Shown here: piece by piece, positions 48,504-57,386 of the stretch
How positions within the stretch are numbered: position 1 is the stretch's first letter
Layout of the letters: every line of letters starts with the position of its first letter
Source: Oligoflexia bacterium
GTDB lineage: Bacteria; Bdellovibrionota; Bdellovibrionia; Bdellovibrionales; Bdellovibrionaceae
Assembly (NCBI GenBank): GCA_016861345.1
Contig: BOLD01000002.1
Location: 62,001 to 126,000 of the forward strand
Length of the DNA stretch: 64,000 bases
Direction: 5' to 3'
Program-made: the position numbers and the translations under genes
The notes under the pieces: generated by a model
Told to the model about the DNA's origin: nothing
Database searches by the model: none
Seen by the model: the letters and a program-made list of their open reading frames with translations, nothing else

Positions 48504-49916
48504 ATGGCAAAAATCCATTCGATGATGGACATTGGTAAGCGGACAATGATGAATAGCCAAACGGCTCTTCAAACCGCTGGCCATAACATTGCCAATAAGA
48601 CGACGGAAGGTTACTCAAGGCAAAGAGTTGAGCTTGTTCAAGCTCAACCCATTGGTGAGGGGCGCTTGCAAATGGGCATGGGCGCTCGGGCGGCTATGGT
48701 GACTCGAGTGAACAACCCATTTCTAGATAAACAATTGCAAAAAGAAACGGGAACGATGGGTTTTCTGGATGGACGAGCAGAGGCGCTTTCTCGTGTTGAG
48801 CAAGTCTTTAACGAGCAAATGAACAAGGGCCTGAATCAATATGTTTCAGATTTCTTCAATGCCTTTCGTGAATTATCAAATAATCCAGAGTCTGTAACCA
48901 CACGAACCATGGTGAAAGAAGCTGCTGAAGCCTTAACAACTGATTTTGAACGGGTACACAATCAGCTTGAGGGTGTGCAAAAAGAAGTCGATATGCAAAT
49001 TACTCATACGGTTGAAGAGATCAACAAAATGAGTAAAGAGGTAGCTTCACTGAACGAGAAAATTGCAGCTGTTGAAATGCAAGGTGTTCCTGCAAACGAT
49101 GAGCGGGATCGGCGAGAGACTTTGATTAAGAAAATGATGGAGAAGGTGGACATTAAGGTTGCCGAAGGAAATACGGGCATGGTGTCTATTTCAACTGCAG
49201 GCAACGCGGTACTTGTTTCCGGTCTTGAGTCAATGGAGCTGACGGCCAGACACACTCATGGCACTGAGCGGATGCAGATCTTCTATAGAACTAGCTCGAC
49301 GACTCCTGATTTTAATATCACCGATCGTGTAAAGGGTGGAACTCTTGGTGGAGCTTTAGTTGTGCGAGATCAAATTGTTCCAGATTTAAAGCAAAAAGTT
49401 GATAACATGGCCTATACGATCGCTAATGAAGTTAATAAGGTGCATATACACGCCTATGACAAAAACGGTAAGGTAGGAAATTTGTTTTTTGACCGGCTAG
49501 ATGGTGTCGAAGATGCTGCGAAATACATTGTTGTTAGCGATGATATTTTAAATGATGTGACAAAGATTTCGACTGCGGCAAAGCCCAACGCTCCAGGAGA
49601 CAATACGGCGGCCAATGTCATATCGATGCTCCAGTACAAAGAAATTATGGATGAAGGATCTTCGACAATAGATGATTATTACAACTCTCAAGTGGGTCGA
49701 ATCGGAGTTATGGCGAATCGAGCCAATAAGGCCAAAGAGTCTCAGGCGAATATTTTGCAGCAAATTAGTACGATTCGAGAGAGTGTTTCCGGAGTTAGCT
49801 TGGATGAAGAGGCTACAAAGATGATTGAATATCAAAAAGCCTTTGATGCCTCAGCAAGATTGATTCGCACTGCGGATGAGATGTTCGACACGGTTTTGAG
49901 TTTAAAGAGGATGTAA
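48504..49916 (+). CDS. flgK: Flagellar hook-associated protein 1 FlgK
   Basis: ATG directly after the flgN stop. The 470-residue product has the N-terminal HAP start SMMDIGKRTMMNSQTALQTAGHNIANKTTEGYSRQRVE, the internal region FNAFRELSNNPESVTTR, and the C-terminal EEATKMIEYQKAFDASARLIRTADEMFDTVLSL. It forms the junction between hook and filament with FlgL. Shorter than E. coli FlgK (547), mostly through a smaller variable middle. Confidence 0.95.
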   Translation: MAKIHSMMDIGKRTMMNSQTALQTAGHNIANKTTEGYSRQRVELVQAQPIGEGRLQMGMGARAAMVTRVNNPFLDKQLQKETGTMGFLDGRAEALSRVEQVFNEQMNKGLNQYVSDFFNAFRELSNNPESVTTRTMVKEAAEALTTDFERVHNQLEGVQKEVDMQITHTVEEINKMSKEVASLNEKIAAVEMQGVPANDERDRRETLIKKMMEKVDIKVAEGNTGMVSISTAGNAVLVSGLESMELTARHTHGTERMQIFYRTSSTTPDFNITDRVKGGTLGGALVVRDQIVPDLKQKVDNMAYTIANEVNKVHIHAYDKNGKVGNLFFDRLDGVEDAAKYIVVSDDILNDVTKISTAAKPNAPGDNTAANVISMLQYKEIMDEGSSTIDDYYNSQVGRIGVMANRANKAKESQANILQQISTIRESVSGVSLDEEATKMIEYQKAFDASARLIRTADEMFDTVLSLKRM

Positions 49917-49920
49917 TTAA

Positions 49921-51003
49921 ATGCGCGTAACGGATAAGATGGGATATAATCAAGTGACCCAGAATCTCCAGAAAAATCGTGGAGAGCTTTCCGATTTGCA
50001 AAATCAGGCGGCTACACAAAAGCGCATCAATAAGCCATCAGATGATCCTGTGGCTTCGGCTCGTGTTTTAAGCAATAGAACTGAAGATCGAAGCAGTCAG
50101 CAATTTATTAAGAACATCAACTCTGCTCGGTCCTTTCTCGAGTTTACCGATGTTTCCTTGGGCGAGTTATCTGAAGTTCTCATGAGAATGAAAGAGCTGG
50201 CCATTCAGCAGGCCAGTGATGCTGGGGCGAGCGATCAGACCAGAAGAGTTGTTGCTGAAGAGGTTCAGCAGGCATTTAATCAAATTATTCAAATTGGAAA
50301 TCGAAAATTAGGTGAACGATTTGTTTTTGGGGGAAATCGCACTACAAAGTCTCCCTTTGATGGCGAAGGGAATTATCTTGGTGATGATGGGGATCTTAAA
50401 ATCCACGTCAATAAGGATGCTTATGTGGCCATGAACTTGCCGGGGGATAAAGTATTTTTGGGTCAGGGTGTCGATAACGATGGCCTTATCCGTCCGCGGG
50501 CAAGTACTCCAAAGTCAGCTCAAGAGTTTATTAAATTTAAAGAAGAAGAGCGGATGCGTGATGAGCACAATCAGAATTTCCAAACTGAAAGTGTAAGAAT
50601 GAGGGGACCTGCGACTGTTCACGCCGCCCAAGAAACGTTTAACTCCAATGTGAAGGGTGATAAAGAGGGTGTTAACATTCTATCGACGATTAAGAACTTT
50701 GAGATTGCCCTTCGCACCAATGAAAAATCCCTTATTCAGGATGCCATTGACGATATTGATATGGCGTTAACTCAGGTTGTTCATGCCCGAGCTCAAGTGG
50801 GTGCGCGAATCCAGGTCCTGAATCACACTAATGATAGTTTAACTAAAAACATACAAGAGAATAAGGTGAACTCGTCCCAGCTTGAAGATGCAGATATCTT
50901 CCAGGTTGTTTCGGATATGGCCAAGACGGACAGTGCCTTGAAGGCGACCCTCGAGACTTCAGGCCGGATTATTCAACCAAGCCTACTTGACTTCTTAAAG
51001 TAA
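49921..51003 (+). CDS. flgL: Flagellar hook-associated protein 3 FlgL
   Basis: ATG four bases after the flgK stop. The 360-residue flagellin-fold protein starts RVTDKMGYNQVTQNLQKNR and has the flagellin-like block INKPSDDPVASARVLSNR. The C-terminal part DIDMALTQVVHARAQVGARIQVLNHTND matches FlgL. It is the second hook-filament junction protein. The sigma-28 promoter for csrA follows 11 bases after its stop. Confidence 0.95.
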   Translation: MRVTDKMGYNQVTQNLQKNRGELSDLQNQAATQKRINKPSDDPVASARVLSNRTEDRSSQQFIKNINSARSFLEFTDVSLGELSEVLMRMKELAIQQASDAGASDQTRRVVAEEVQQAFNQIIQIGNRKLGERFVFGGNRTTKSPFDGEGNYLGDDGDLKIHVNKDAYVAMNLPGDKVFLGQGVDNDGLIRPRASTPKSAQEFIKFKEEERMRDEHNQNFQTESVRMRGPATVHAAQETFNSNVKGDKEGVNILSTIKNFEIALRTNEKSLIQDAIDDIDMALTQVVHARAQVGARIQVLNHTNDSLTKNIQENKVNSSQLEDADIFQVVSDMAKTDSALKATLETSGRIIQPSLLDFLK

Positions 51004-51013
51004 TAAATATACC

Positions 51014-51040
51014 TAATGTTCCGCCAAAATACGCCGATAG
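51014..51040 (+). promoter_or_regulatory. Sigma-28 (FliA) promoter before csrA
   Basis: TAATGTTC-(11)-GCCGATAG against the sigma-28 consensus TAAAGTTT-N11-GCCGATAA: six of eight and seven of eight bases, with exact spacing. It sits 22 bases before the csrA ATG with an SD (GAGGTG) between. Confidence 0.8.
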
Positions 51041-51061
51041 ATAGGATGTTAGAGGTGAATT

Positions 51062-51292
51062 ATGCTTGTTCTTACACGGAAGTTGGGCGAGAGCATTGCG
51101 ATCGACGACCACATTAAAATCAGAGTAGTCCAAATCAAGGGCAAACAGGTCCGTTTGGGCATCGAAGCTCCAAAGGAAACGAAGATCCATCGGGAAGAAG
51201 TTTATCTTGCTATCCAGGATACAAATAAAGAGTCTGCGGCGGTGACTTCAGAGCGAACTCGTTCAATTTCCCGCATGCTCAAAGAAAAATAA
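51062..51292 (+). CDS. csrA: Carbon storage regulator CsrA
   Basis: A 76-residue CsrA with the full signature MLVLTRKLGESIAIDDHIKIRVVQIKGKQVRLGIEAPKE shortened here to its key parts: LTRKLGESI, RLGIEAPKE and VHREEVY-type HREEVYLAIQ. It binds GGA-containing leaders and represses or stabilises mRNAs such as flagellin. Beside fliW, whose product binds CsrA and relieves repression when flagellin is being exported. Driven by the sigma-28 promoter at 51014. Confidence 0.97.
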   Translation: MLVLTRKLGESIAIDDHIKIRVVQIKGKQVRLGIEAPKETKIHREEVYLAIQDTNKESAAVTSERTRSISRMLKEK

Positions 51293-51312
51293 ACCTCACT
51301 TACGTTAAAATT

Positions 51313-51335
51313 CAATGCGCCGCATATATGCATTG
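51313..51335 (+). repeat. Inverted repeat after csrA
   Basis: CAATGC-(11)-GCATTG in the 164-base gap before fliW, with a run of seven T about 12 bases later. Possible weak terminator. Confidence 0.35.
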
Positions 51336-51456
51336 GATCTAAGTCTAGTTTTTTTCATCAGCTACCCAGTTTTTTGTCTTGCTGTGTCCTATATTCAGGT
51401 GCATGCTTAAAATAAGGCCGAAATGTTTATTTTCGCAAACCTTAATGGAGGGGCTC

Positions 51457-51990
51457 GTGGTCATTCAAACAACCCGTTTTGGACAGATTGAGGTTCAAAC
51501 TGAAGATCTCATACAGTTTCCGGAAGGGATCGTGGGTTTTCCTGATCTCAATACTTTTGTTCTCTTGGATGATCCAAATGATGATATTTTTGCTTGGTTG
51601 CAAAGTTGTAATGAGCCTGCGATCGCTTTCCCAGTTCTTGAGCCTGAGCTTTTTGCTGAGAATTATAAGGTTGTTCTCACGAAAAGTGATTACGAAGGTT
51701 TGAAGATGCAGAATATGGAGCGCGCTCGGCAGTTTTGTATCGTGACTATTCCGGATGATCCGACAAAAATGACGGCCAATATGAAGGCTCCGATTATTGT
51801 GAACGTTCCGCTCAGAATTGCTCGTCAGTGTGTTCTTCAGGATAATGGATTGGCAATTCGAGAGCCGATCTTTGCCAAGCTTCAGCAGCGTGTGTTCCAG
51901 AATCCAACTCAATCAATTAAATCCCAGTCTCAGGGGCTGGATGTTGCGATTCGGTTGCCTGAGTCGCAAGGCCCAGAAGTCACTGCCTAA
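51457..51990 (+). CDS. fliW: Flagellar assembly factor FliW
   Basis: The track starts at 51379, but the family begins near VVIQTTRFGQIEV; GTG at 51457 has GGAGG five bases upstream and gives a 177-residue protein. Signature LIQFPEGIVGFPDLNTFVLLDD is typical, as is WLQSCNEPAIAFPVLEPELF with the end MKAPIIVNVPLRIARQCVLQD. FliW binds CsrA or flagellin in a three-way switch. Residues after 150 are an extra basic/Gln tail. Confidence 0.93.
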   Translation: MVIQTTRFGQIEVQTEDLIQFPEGIVGFPDLNTFVLLDDPNDDIFAWLQSCNEPAIAFPVLEPELFAENYKVVLTKSDYEGLKMQNMERARQFCIVTIPDDPTKMTANMKAPIIVNVPLRIARQCVLQDNGLAIREPIFAKLQQRVFQNPTQSIKSQSQGLDVAIRLPESQGPEVTA

Positions 51991-52113
51991 TCTCAACATA
52001 ACTAACGCAGAGCGTTCTAGCCGTTGGTTTTTCGTAAGGTCATTGCGTATCCCATTCTCCTCCTTCACACTTTTGTAATCAACCACAAGAGTTGAGTTAT
52101 TGAAGGAGGATTC

Positions 52114-52596
52114 ATGAAACTATTAAAAGTTGTTGTGGCACTGACGGCTGTATTTTCAGTCGGTGTTGCCCAAGCACAGAAAAAAGAAAAAAAACAAAGT
52201 CTGCATGATCAGTTTACAGGTCAGTCCTATGGGATGGCCGGTTGCGGCCTTGGATCAGTTGTTTTCGGCGATAAGCCAGGAATGATTCAGGTTATTGCGG
52301 CTTTTGTGAATGCAACTGGATATCAAACCTTTGCAATTTCTTCTGGAACATCGAATTGCGGTGAGTCTGGAAAGGCAGCAAAGGCAACTCAGTTCATCGA
52401 GACAAACAAAATTGTTCTTGAAAAGGACATCGTTCGCGGACAGGGTGAGACTTTAACAACTTTATCTCAACTGATGGAGTGTAAGAACTCTTCTTTTGGT
52501 GAGACATTAAAGTCCAACTACTCAAACACTTTCCCACAAGGTGGAGCATCTTCAGAGGCTCTTCAAGCTGTGGCTTATCAATCTTGTCAAATCTAA
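52114..52596 (+). CDS. DUF3015-type exported protein 1
   Basis: ATG after GAAGGAGGATTC, a very strong SD. The 160-residue product has a signal peptide (VVVALTAVFSVGVAQAQ), and the DUF3015 core YGMAGCGLGSVVFGDKPG with YQTFAISSGTSNCGESGK and RGQGETLTTLSQLMEC. Function unknown; members are exported. Cysteines in the GCGLG, SNC, MEC and SCQI segments suggest disulphides. The second copy lies 10 bases downstream. Confidence 0.82.
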   Translation: MKLLKVVVALTAVFSVGVAQAQKKEKKQSLHDQFTGQSYGMAGCGLGSVVFGDKPGMIQVIAAFVNATGYQTFAISSGTSNCGESGKAAKATQFIETNKIVLEKDIVRGQGETLTTLSQLMECKNSSFGETLKSNYSNTFPQGGASSEALQAVAYQSCQI

Positions 52597-52606
52597 GGGG
52601 TAAAAC

Positions 52607-53065
52607 ATGAAAACATTAATCGTATCACTAGTTACTCTTTTGGGTTCATTTGCACTAGCTGCTGGTTATGGTGAAGCAGGATGTGGTCTTGGCTCGATGG
52701 TCATGGGTAAGGACGGCAATCAAATTCTTGCTGCGACGACAAATGGGACATCAGGCAGTCAAACATTTGGTATCACCACTGGAACATCGAATTGCACAGA
52801 GGGTGGAGCTGTAAGATCTGCTCAGCAGGTTCCTCTCTTCATTGAAATCAATAAAATGGTTTTGGCAAAAGATGCTTCTCGTGGTCAGGGCGAGACTCTT
52901 TCTGGCTTGGCTCATTTGATGGGTTGTGACTCAGCAAAATTGGGTCAGACTTTAAAGTCAAATTACAACCAGATCTTTGTTGAAACTGGTATGAATCCAC
53001 AGGGCATCCAGTCACAGATTGAAAAGCAGGTTTCTGCGAATAAATCTCAGGCTTGCGGAGCTTAA
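52607..53065 (+). CDS. DUF3015-type exported protein 2
   Basis: A 152-residue paralogue of the upstream product: signal peptide LIVSLVTLLGSFALAAGY, then YGEAGCGLGSMVMGKDGNQI, SQTFGITTGTSNCTEGG, RGQGETLSGLAHLMGC. By eye the mature domains share perhaps half their residues. Same four cysteine positions are kept. A perfect terminator follows, so the pair is one transcript. Confidence 0.82.
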   Translation: MKTLIVSLVTLLGSFALAAGYGEAGCGLGSMVMGKDGNQILAATTNGTSGSQTFGITTGTSNCTEGGAVRSAQQVPLFIEINKMVLAKDASRGQGETLSGLAHLMGCDSAKLGQTLKSNYNQIFVETGMNPQGIQSQIEKQVSANKSQACGA

Positions 53066-53093
53066 TCGTTTGATCTTAAAAAAGATCTGATGC

Positions 53094-53129
53094 AAAAAGG
53101 CTAGGGCTAACTCTAGCCTTTTTGTTTTT
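53094..53129 (+). terminator. Rho-independent terminator after the DUF3015 pair
   Basis: AAAAAGGCTAG-(8)-CTAGCCTTTTT stem with a following G and TTTTT; a separate GATCTT/AAGATC hairpin lies just before. Confidence 0.93.
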
Positions 53130-53138
53130 GGGGGATTG

Positions 53139-53564
53139 ATGATTTCAATATTAGCTGCTGTGTTGACGAATTTTGGTGGGCACTGGGTTGGAACAGGATT
53201 CGCTCATGACAAAAGTGGATGGCAAGCCAAGTGTGACCAAATAGAGTTTCAGTCTACTCAAACTGAAGAAGTCATTTCGATTCACTCAGGAAACTTAAGA
53301 TGCGGAAACTTAAAAACCACTTGGAGACCCCATCAGGTTCAAATTCGAGGAAATGAACTTTGGTTCAATGGGGAAAAGATTGGAACCATTGCAGAGACCC
53401 ATGTTCATACTGAAAGTATTTCGGCCAATTCAAAGATCAAACAAGTTTTTGATTTTGAAATCCAAGGTGAGATCATGCTGTACAATGAAATCTGGACAGA
53501 CCTTTCAGGCAGTCGAGAGTATCTGAGCATTCAAGGTCAGTTGGAACGAATAGAAAAGCCCTAA
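53139..53564 (+). CDS. Small exported protein of unknown function
   Basis: ATG at 53139 with GGGGG upstream; the track's TTG at 53136 is one codon earlier. The 141-residue product has a short hydrophobic N-terminus (ISILAAVLTNFGG), which may be a signal peptide or part of the mature fold, then a beta-rich body (WQAKCDQIEFQSTQTEEVISIH, VQIRGNELWFNGEKIGTI) with two cysteines, like a small lipocalin or FABP-type barrel. No family recognised. It is translationally coupled to the DUF4105 gene (TAATG). Confidence 0.65.
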   Translation: MISILAAVLTNFGGHWVGTGFAHDKSGWQAKCDQIEFQSTQTEEVISIHSGNLRCGNLKTTWRPHQVQIRGNELWFNGEKIGTIAETHVHTESISANSKIKQVFDFEIQGEIMLYNEIWTDLSGSREYLSIQGQLERIEKP

Positions 53565-55435
53565 TGAAGTTTATTTTTTTCTTTTTATTTTGTTTTGTGA
53601 GTATTGCTCAAGGCGAGAATGAAAAATTCGCTCTTTCAAAACCCTGGCTTCGGCTTTTGCATTATGATGTCAAAGGTACAGACCATGAGAGCCAGGTGGA
53701 TGGGCAAAATTATTTTCTCAATCCAAATGGAAAATATGATCCGATTGCAGAGTACAATTCGACATTGCAGGGGGTTATCAGCACAGCTAACGAAGCGGAA
53801 GAGTCCAATCGAGTGGGATGTCGATTTCCGGCCCGAACTTATTTGCTCAAACAAAATCATCCCGAGCTTCAAGAAAAACTTAAAAATCTTCAGTGCCCCA
53901 AGTTTGAAAAATGGTTCATCACTCTTCGCGGAGTTGGTGTTTCTTTGGTGTTCTCAAGTTATTATCTCAACAATCCCTCTTCGGCCTTTGGTCACACATT
54001 TATGAGAATCAATAAGGCTCCGACAGAATCAGGCAAGAGATTTGAGCTTTTGGATTATGGAGTGAATTATGCCGCGAACATGAGTCCAGATGAAAACCCC
54101 ATCATTTATGCTTACAAGGGGATGTTTGGATTATTCCCTGGAACTTTTGGCAGTATGCCCTATTACTACAAGGTTCGAGAGTATAATAATGCCGAGTCTC
54201 GGGATCTGTGGGAATACGAACTTAATGTCACACAGGAAAAAGTGGATCTGATGATTGCCCATCTTTGGGAGTTGGGGCCGACATACTTTGATTACTGGTA
54301 TTTGACTGAGAACTGCAGTTATCACATGTTCACAATACTTGAAGCTGTTGATCCGGATCTCGATTTGACCTCTGGGTTAAAAAAATATATCATTCCTTCG
54401 GATACAGTTCTTCATATTTATGAAGTGCCCAACTTTGTTCGCAGAGCCGTCTTTCGTCCCTCGATTCGGTCGGAACTTTTTCATCGTACAAAACTGATGT
54501 CAGAAGATGAGATTTATTTTGCTATTGATATTGTTCACCAGAAGAAAATACCAGAAAGTTCTGATTGGGTTCAGTTGAGCGATGCTTCAAAGGCTCGAAG
54601 TCTGGATATGGCTATTGATCTTGTGGACTATCAATTTCCGAAAGAAGTTCAAATTCAGGATTCGCCAGAGACAAAATTTAAAAACTCACTTCTGGGTCGA
54701 CGAAGCCAGATCCCCGTTGTCAGTCCACAGTTGGTGATTGTGCCTGAAGAAAAAGACCAGCCCCATATTGCCCACGGGTCACGTCGGATGGGGATGGGTT
54801 TTCGAGCCGGAGTCAAATCTTCGTATGTCTTGTTTCAATATAAATTCGCTCTGCATGATCAACTTGATCCCATGGGGGGATATCCTGATTATTCCGAAAT
54901 TCATTTCGGAGATTTTCAATTCACAGTTGATGACCAAAAAAGAAAATTTGAATTTGAGTCATTTTCTCTATTCGAGGTCGTCTCCCATTCCCCGTTCACA
55001 GCATTAACACCTGATATTTCTTGGCGAGTCAGAATTGGAATGGATCGATTAAGGCAAGAATCTTGTTACCTTTGTCATGCTCCCTTATTCATGGTTGGGC
55101 CGTCGATGACATTTTTACTTCCTCTTGACTCGCCACTTTCAGTCAACTTGGGGGCACGACTGATGACTTACACAACGCCCTCAGCTCCTGGGAATAAATT
55201 ATTTGTTGCTCTGGGGCCAGAGGCCCGAATGCGATATAAATTTAATGACAAGTTCATTTCCATGATTGAATATTTCTCTCGACAGGATTTCAATCGAGAG
55301 CGTGATACTCGACAGACGGTCGAGGCAAAGCTATCGATGCAGTATTCTTTTGATCAGTCGCAGGGATTTCGACTGACTGGGATCGATCGTCAGTTTGAAT
55401 CTTTTGGGGGAGCAGATTGGTTTTGGTATTATTAA
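53564..55435 (+). CDS. DUF4105 (Lnb N-terminal-like) protein with outer-membrane barrel-like C-terminus
   Basis: A 623-residue exported protein (signal FIFFFLFCFVSIAQGE). The central domain is DUF4105/Lnb-N: AFGHTFMRINKAPTESGKRF carries the conserved His, and WYLTENCSYHMFTILEAVDP the conserved Cys. This H/C pair resembles papain-like or NlpC-like cysteine enzymes, which is family-level inference. From about 400 the sequence is beta-rich with strand-like alternation and ends GGADWFWYY, aromatic as in outer-membrane barrels. It probably acts at the outer membrane or cell surface. The hydrolase lipoprotein gene overlaps its 3' end. Confidence 0.82.
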   Translation: MKFIFFFLFCFVSIAQGENEKFALSKPWLRLLHYDVKGTDHESQVDGQNYFLNPNGKYDPIAEYNSTLQGVISTANEAEESNRVGCRFPARTYLLKQNHPELQEKLKNLQCPKFEKWFITLRGVGVSLVFSSYYLNNPSSAFGHTFMRINKAPTESGKRFELLDYGVNYAANMSPDENPIIYAYKGMFGLFPGTFGSMPYYYKVREYNNAESRDLWEYELNVTQEKVDLMIAHLWELGPTYFDYWYLTENCSYHMFTILEAVDPDLDLTSGLKKYIIPSDTVLHIYEVPNFVRRAVFRPSIRSELFHRTKLMSEDEIYFAIDIVHQKKIPESSDWVQLSDASKARSLDMAIDLVDYQFPKEVQIQDSPETKFKNSLLGRRSQIPVVSPQLVIVPEEKDQPHIAHGSRRMGMGFRAGVKSSYVLFQYKFALHDQLDPMGGYPDYSEIHFGDFQFTVDDQKRKFEFESFSLFEVVSHSPFTALTPDISWRVRIGMDRLRQESCYLCHAPLFMVGPSMTFLLPLDSPLSVNLGARLMTYTTPSAPGNKLFVALGPEARMRYKFNDKFISMIEYFSRQDFNRERDTRQTVEAKLSMQYSFDQSQGFRLTGIDRQFESFGGADWFWYY

Positions 55436-56259
55436 GAGTGCTATTGATTTTGGGATTGACCATGCTTCTGGGTTGTACTCATCTTTTTTATTATCCGAAT
55501 AAGGATCGAACTTACTTTAACCCTGCTGATTTTGCTCTGTCTCCCGAGGATGTGTGGATTAAATCTGGAGAAGAAAAGATTCATGGATGGTGGTTTGCAA
55601 GTCACGAAACGCCAGCCAAGGGTACAGTTCTGTTTTTTCACGGCAACGCTGAGAACCTGTCTTCGCATTACATGTCTATGGGTTGGCTTCCAGATAGCGG
55701 GTATAACTATTTGATTATTGATTATCCTGGATATGGAAAATCAACTGGTGAGCCCACTCCGCTGGGATGTGTTCAGGCGGGCCGAGATGCTTTGAATTGG
55801 ATTCGTAAAGAAAAAGATCCAAACCCCATTATTTATGGTCAAAGCTTGGGTGGTAATGTTGCCCTTCGGGTGGCAGAAGAGGAGAAAGCCACAGGAAAAA
55901 TACGAGCTCTTGTTCTGGATTCAACTTTTCCCAGTTACCAAAAAATTGCTCGAGGTAAGCTTTCAAAATCATGGGTCACTTGGATTTTACAGCCTTTGAC
56001 CTATGTTCTGATCAGCGACAGCGGATCACCCAAGGATCTAAAATCCATTTCTCCAATCCCGACCCTTGTTTTTCACGGCCAGCTCGATCAGGTTGTAGAG
56101 CCTGAATACGGGGATATGCTTTTTACGCAGCTCAATGAGCCTAAAAAGTTCATTTCCGTTCCAGAAGCCCAACACGGGCAGGTGTTTTGGGTGGCTCAGG
56201 GGAAATACCGCCAAGATTTTCTACAATTTCTCAGTGACAATAAGGGTGAAAATAAATAA
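55417..56259 (+). CDS. Alpha/beta hydrolase lipoprotein
   Basis: TTG start with GGGGGAG four bases upstream; 280 residues. The lipoprotein signal ends TMLLGC. The alpha/beta hydrolase core is intact: oxyanion-like VLFFHGNAENLSSHY, DYPGYGKSTGEP, the nucleophile GQSLGGNVAL, acid in FHGQLDQVVEPEYG and His in PEAQHGQVFW. It resembles BEM46/ABHD13-like serine hydrolases, esterases or thioesterases on lipids. It overlaps the DUF4105 gene by 19 bases, indicating co-translation and a common place at the envelope. Confidence 0.85.
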   Translation: MVLVLLRVLLILGLTMLLGCTHLFYYPNKDRTYFNPADFALSPEDVWIKSGEEKIHGWWFASHETPAKGTVLFFHGNAENLSSHYMSMGWLPDSGYNYLIIDYPGYGKSTGEPTPLGCVQAGRDALNWIRKEKDPNPIIYGQSLGGNVALRVAEEEKATGKIRALVLDSTFPSYQKIARGKLSKSWVTWILQPLTYVLISDSGSPKDLKSISPIPTLVFHGQLDQVVEPEYGDMLFTQLNEPKKFISVPEAQHGQVFWVAQGKYRQDFLQFLSDNKGENK

Positions 56260-56355
56260 TTGTCGAAACTACCTGTCTAAAATTCTGACACTGTAGAAAG
56301 CAGCGAAGACCAAGTAGAATGGCGCCTTGCTTGTACTTAAGACGTGAGGTGCTTT

Positions 56356-56970
56356 ATGCGTTTTCTGACGATGATTCTCTCTGTGACTTTTGCCATTCAA
56401 TTTTCTTTCTCTTCTGCTCAAGCCGAAATGTATTCGAAAGATGTGAATGATCCTCATTTTATCAAGGTCTCTGCTGTGGACGGCAAATATTTGCTTCAGA
56501 TTTGTAAGACAGATGATCGTACCAAATGCCAACAGTTGGGAAATCGCCCTTACACAAATAAAGAACTGACTCAAATCAAACGCCAATTGATCTTAGCTGG
56601 TGGAGGCCGTGCACTGGCGGGAGCCATCATTGTTGCGGGAGCGACAGTTGCCGCAGGATATGTGGGGGGCGTTGCTGCTGTTTCCATGTCCGGTCCCGAG
56701 ATGGGAGCGTTGATCAATTTAATGTTGGGTCAAATTCTAGGATATGGAGCGGGCTTTGCAGGTGGTGTGGTGACAGTTGCTAAGACAATGAATCCACTTA
56801 ACCAATTCCGAGCTGCTGAGGTTGTCGGTATTTCAAATCTTCAGGGGCAAGAAATTCGAGTGAACTCTCGAATGAATTATATGGCGGCACTGATTGATGA
56901 AAAATTAAAAACTTTAGATAGCGATCAAAGTGAAACTGCGCCAATGGATCTATATTTGGTCATGCCATGA
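56356..56970 (+). CDS. Exported/membrane protein of unknown function with Gly-rich helices
   Basis: ATG at 56356 with GAGGTG upstream. The 204-residue product has a signal peptide (MILSVTFAIQFSFSSAQAEM). The middle contains two Gly/Ala-rich hydrophobic stretches (AGAIIVAGATVAAGYVGGVAAV and LGQILGYGAGFAGGVVTV) that look like closely packed membrane helices, similar in feel to Gly-zipper proteins. The N-terminal region has two cysteines (QICKTDDRTKC). No family recognised. It overlaps the PPC gene by four bases. Confidence 0.65.
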   Translation: MRFLTMILSVTFAIQFSFSSAQAEMYSKDVNDPHFIKVSAVDGKYLLQICKTDDRTKCQQLGNRPYTNKELTQIKRQLILAGGGRALAGAIIVAGATVAAGYVGGVAAVSMSGPEMGALINLMLGQILGYGAGFAGGVVTVAKTMNPLNQFRAAEVVGISNLQGQEIRVNSRMNYMAALIDEKLKTLDSDQSETAPMDLYLVMP

Positions 56971-57383
56971 TTTTTTCAAGTCAAAGCTCACAGGTTGTGG
57001 GGTCTCGGTTAGTTCAAGGGGCTGACCTAAAAAAGTCCTTGGTTGAGATCTGTAGGAAAGAGGACGTCCAAGCAGGAGCTATCCTGACGGCAGTAGGAAG
57101 TCTTTCTCAGCTGCATATTCGTCTTGCTGGCGCACGAGATTATCTGAAGCTTCAGGGTGTGTTTGAGATTCAGTCTCTAACAGGAACTCTTGGTCAAGAG
57201 GGCCTGCACCTTCATTTAACTGTTTCTGATCGAGAGGGAAATTTGATCGGCGGACACTTGATGGATGAGAACATTGTTCACACGACGTCTGAGTGTCTGA
57301 TTATAAAATTTGAGGATCTCATCTTTCAGCGAAGATTCGATCCTCAATCTGGTTTCAAAGAATTAATTGTCGAAAAAAACTAA
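56967..57383 (+). CDS. PPC (DUF296) domain protein
   Basis: A 138-residue cytosolic protein consisting of one PPC domain: SRLVQGADLKKSLVEICRKEDVQAGAILTAVGSL, then GTLGQEGLHLHLTVSDREGNLIGGHLMDENIV with the conserved His residues (HLHL, GGHL). In plants the domain is fused to AT-hooks; bacterial single-domain members form trimers, and their role is not settled, although often called DNA-binding. Start ATGA overlaps the preceding stop. Confidence 0.87.
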   Translation: MIFSSQSSQVVGSRLVQGADLKKSLVEICRKEDVQAGAILTAVGSLSQLHIRLAGARDYLKLQGVFEIQSLTGTLGQEGLHLHLTVSDREGNLIGGHLMDENIVHTTSECLIIKFEDLIFQRRFDPQSGFKELIVEKN

Positions 57384-57386
57384 AAA

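Noticed and set aside
51379-51456. Long N-terminus for FliW
   Set aside because: Extra 26 residues are Cys-rich and unlike FliW; the GTG at 51457 has a good SD.
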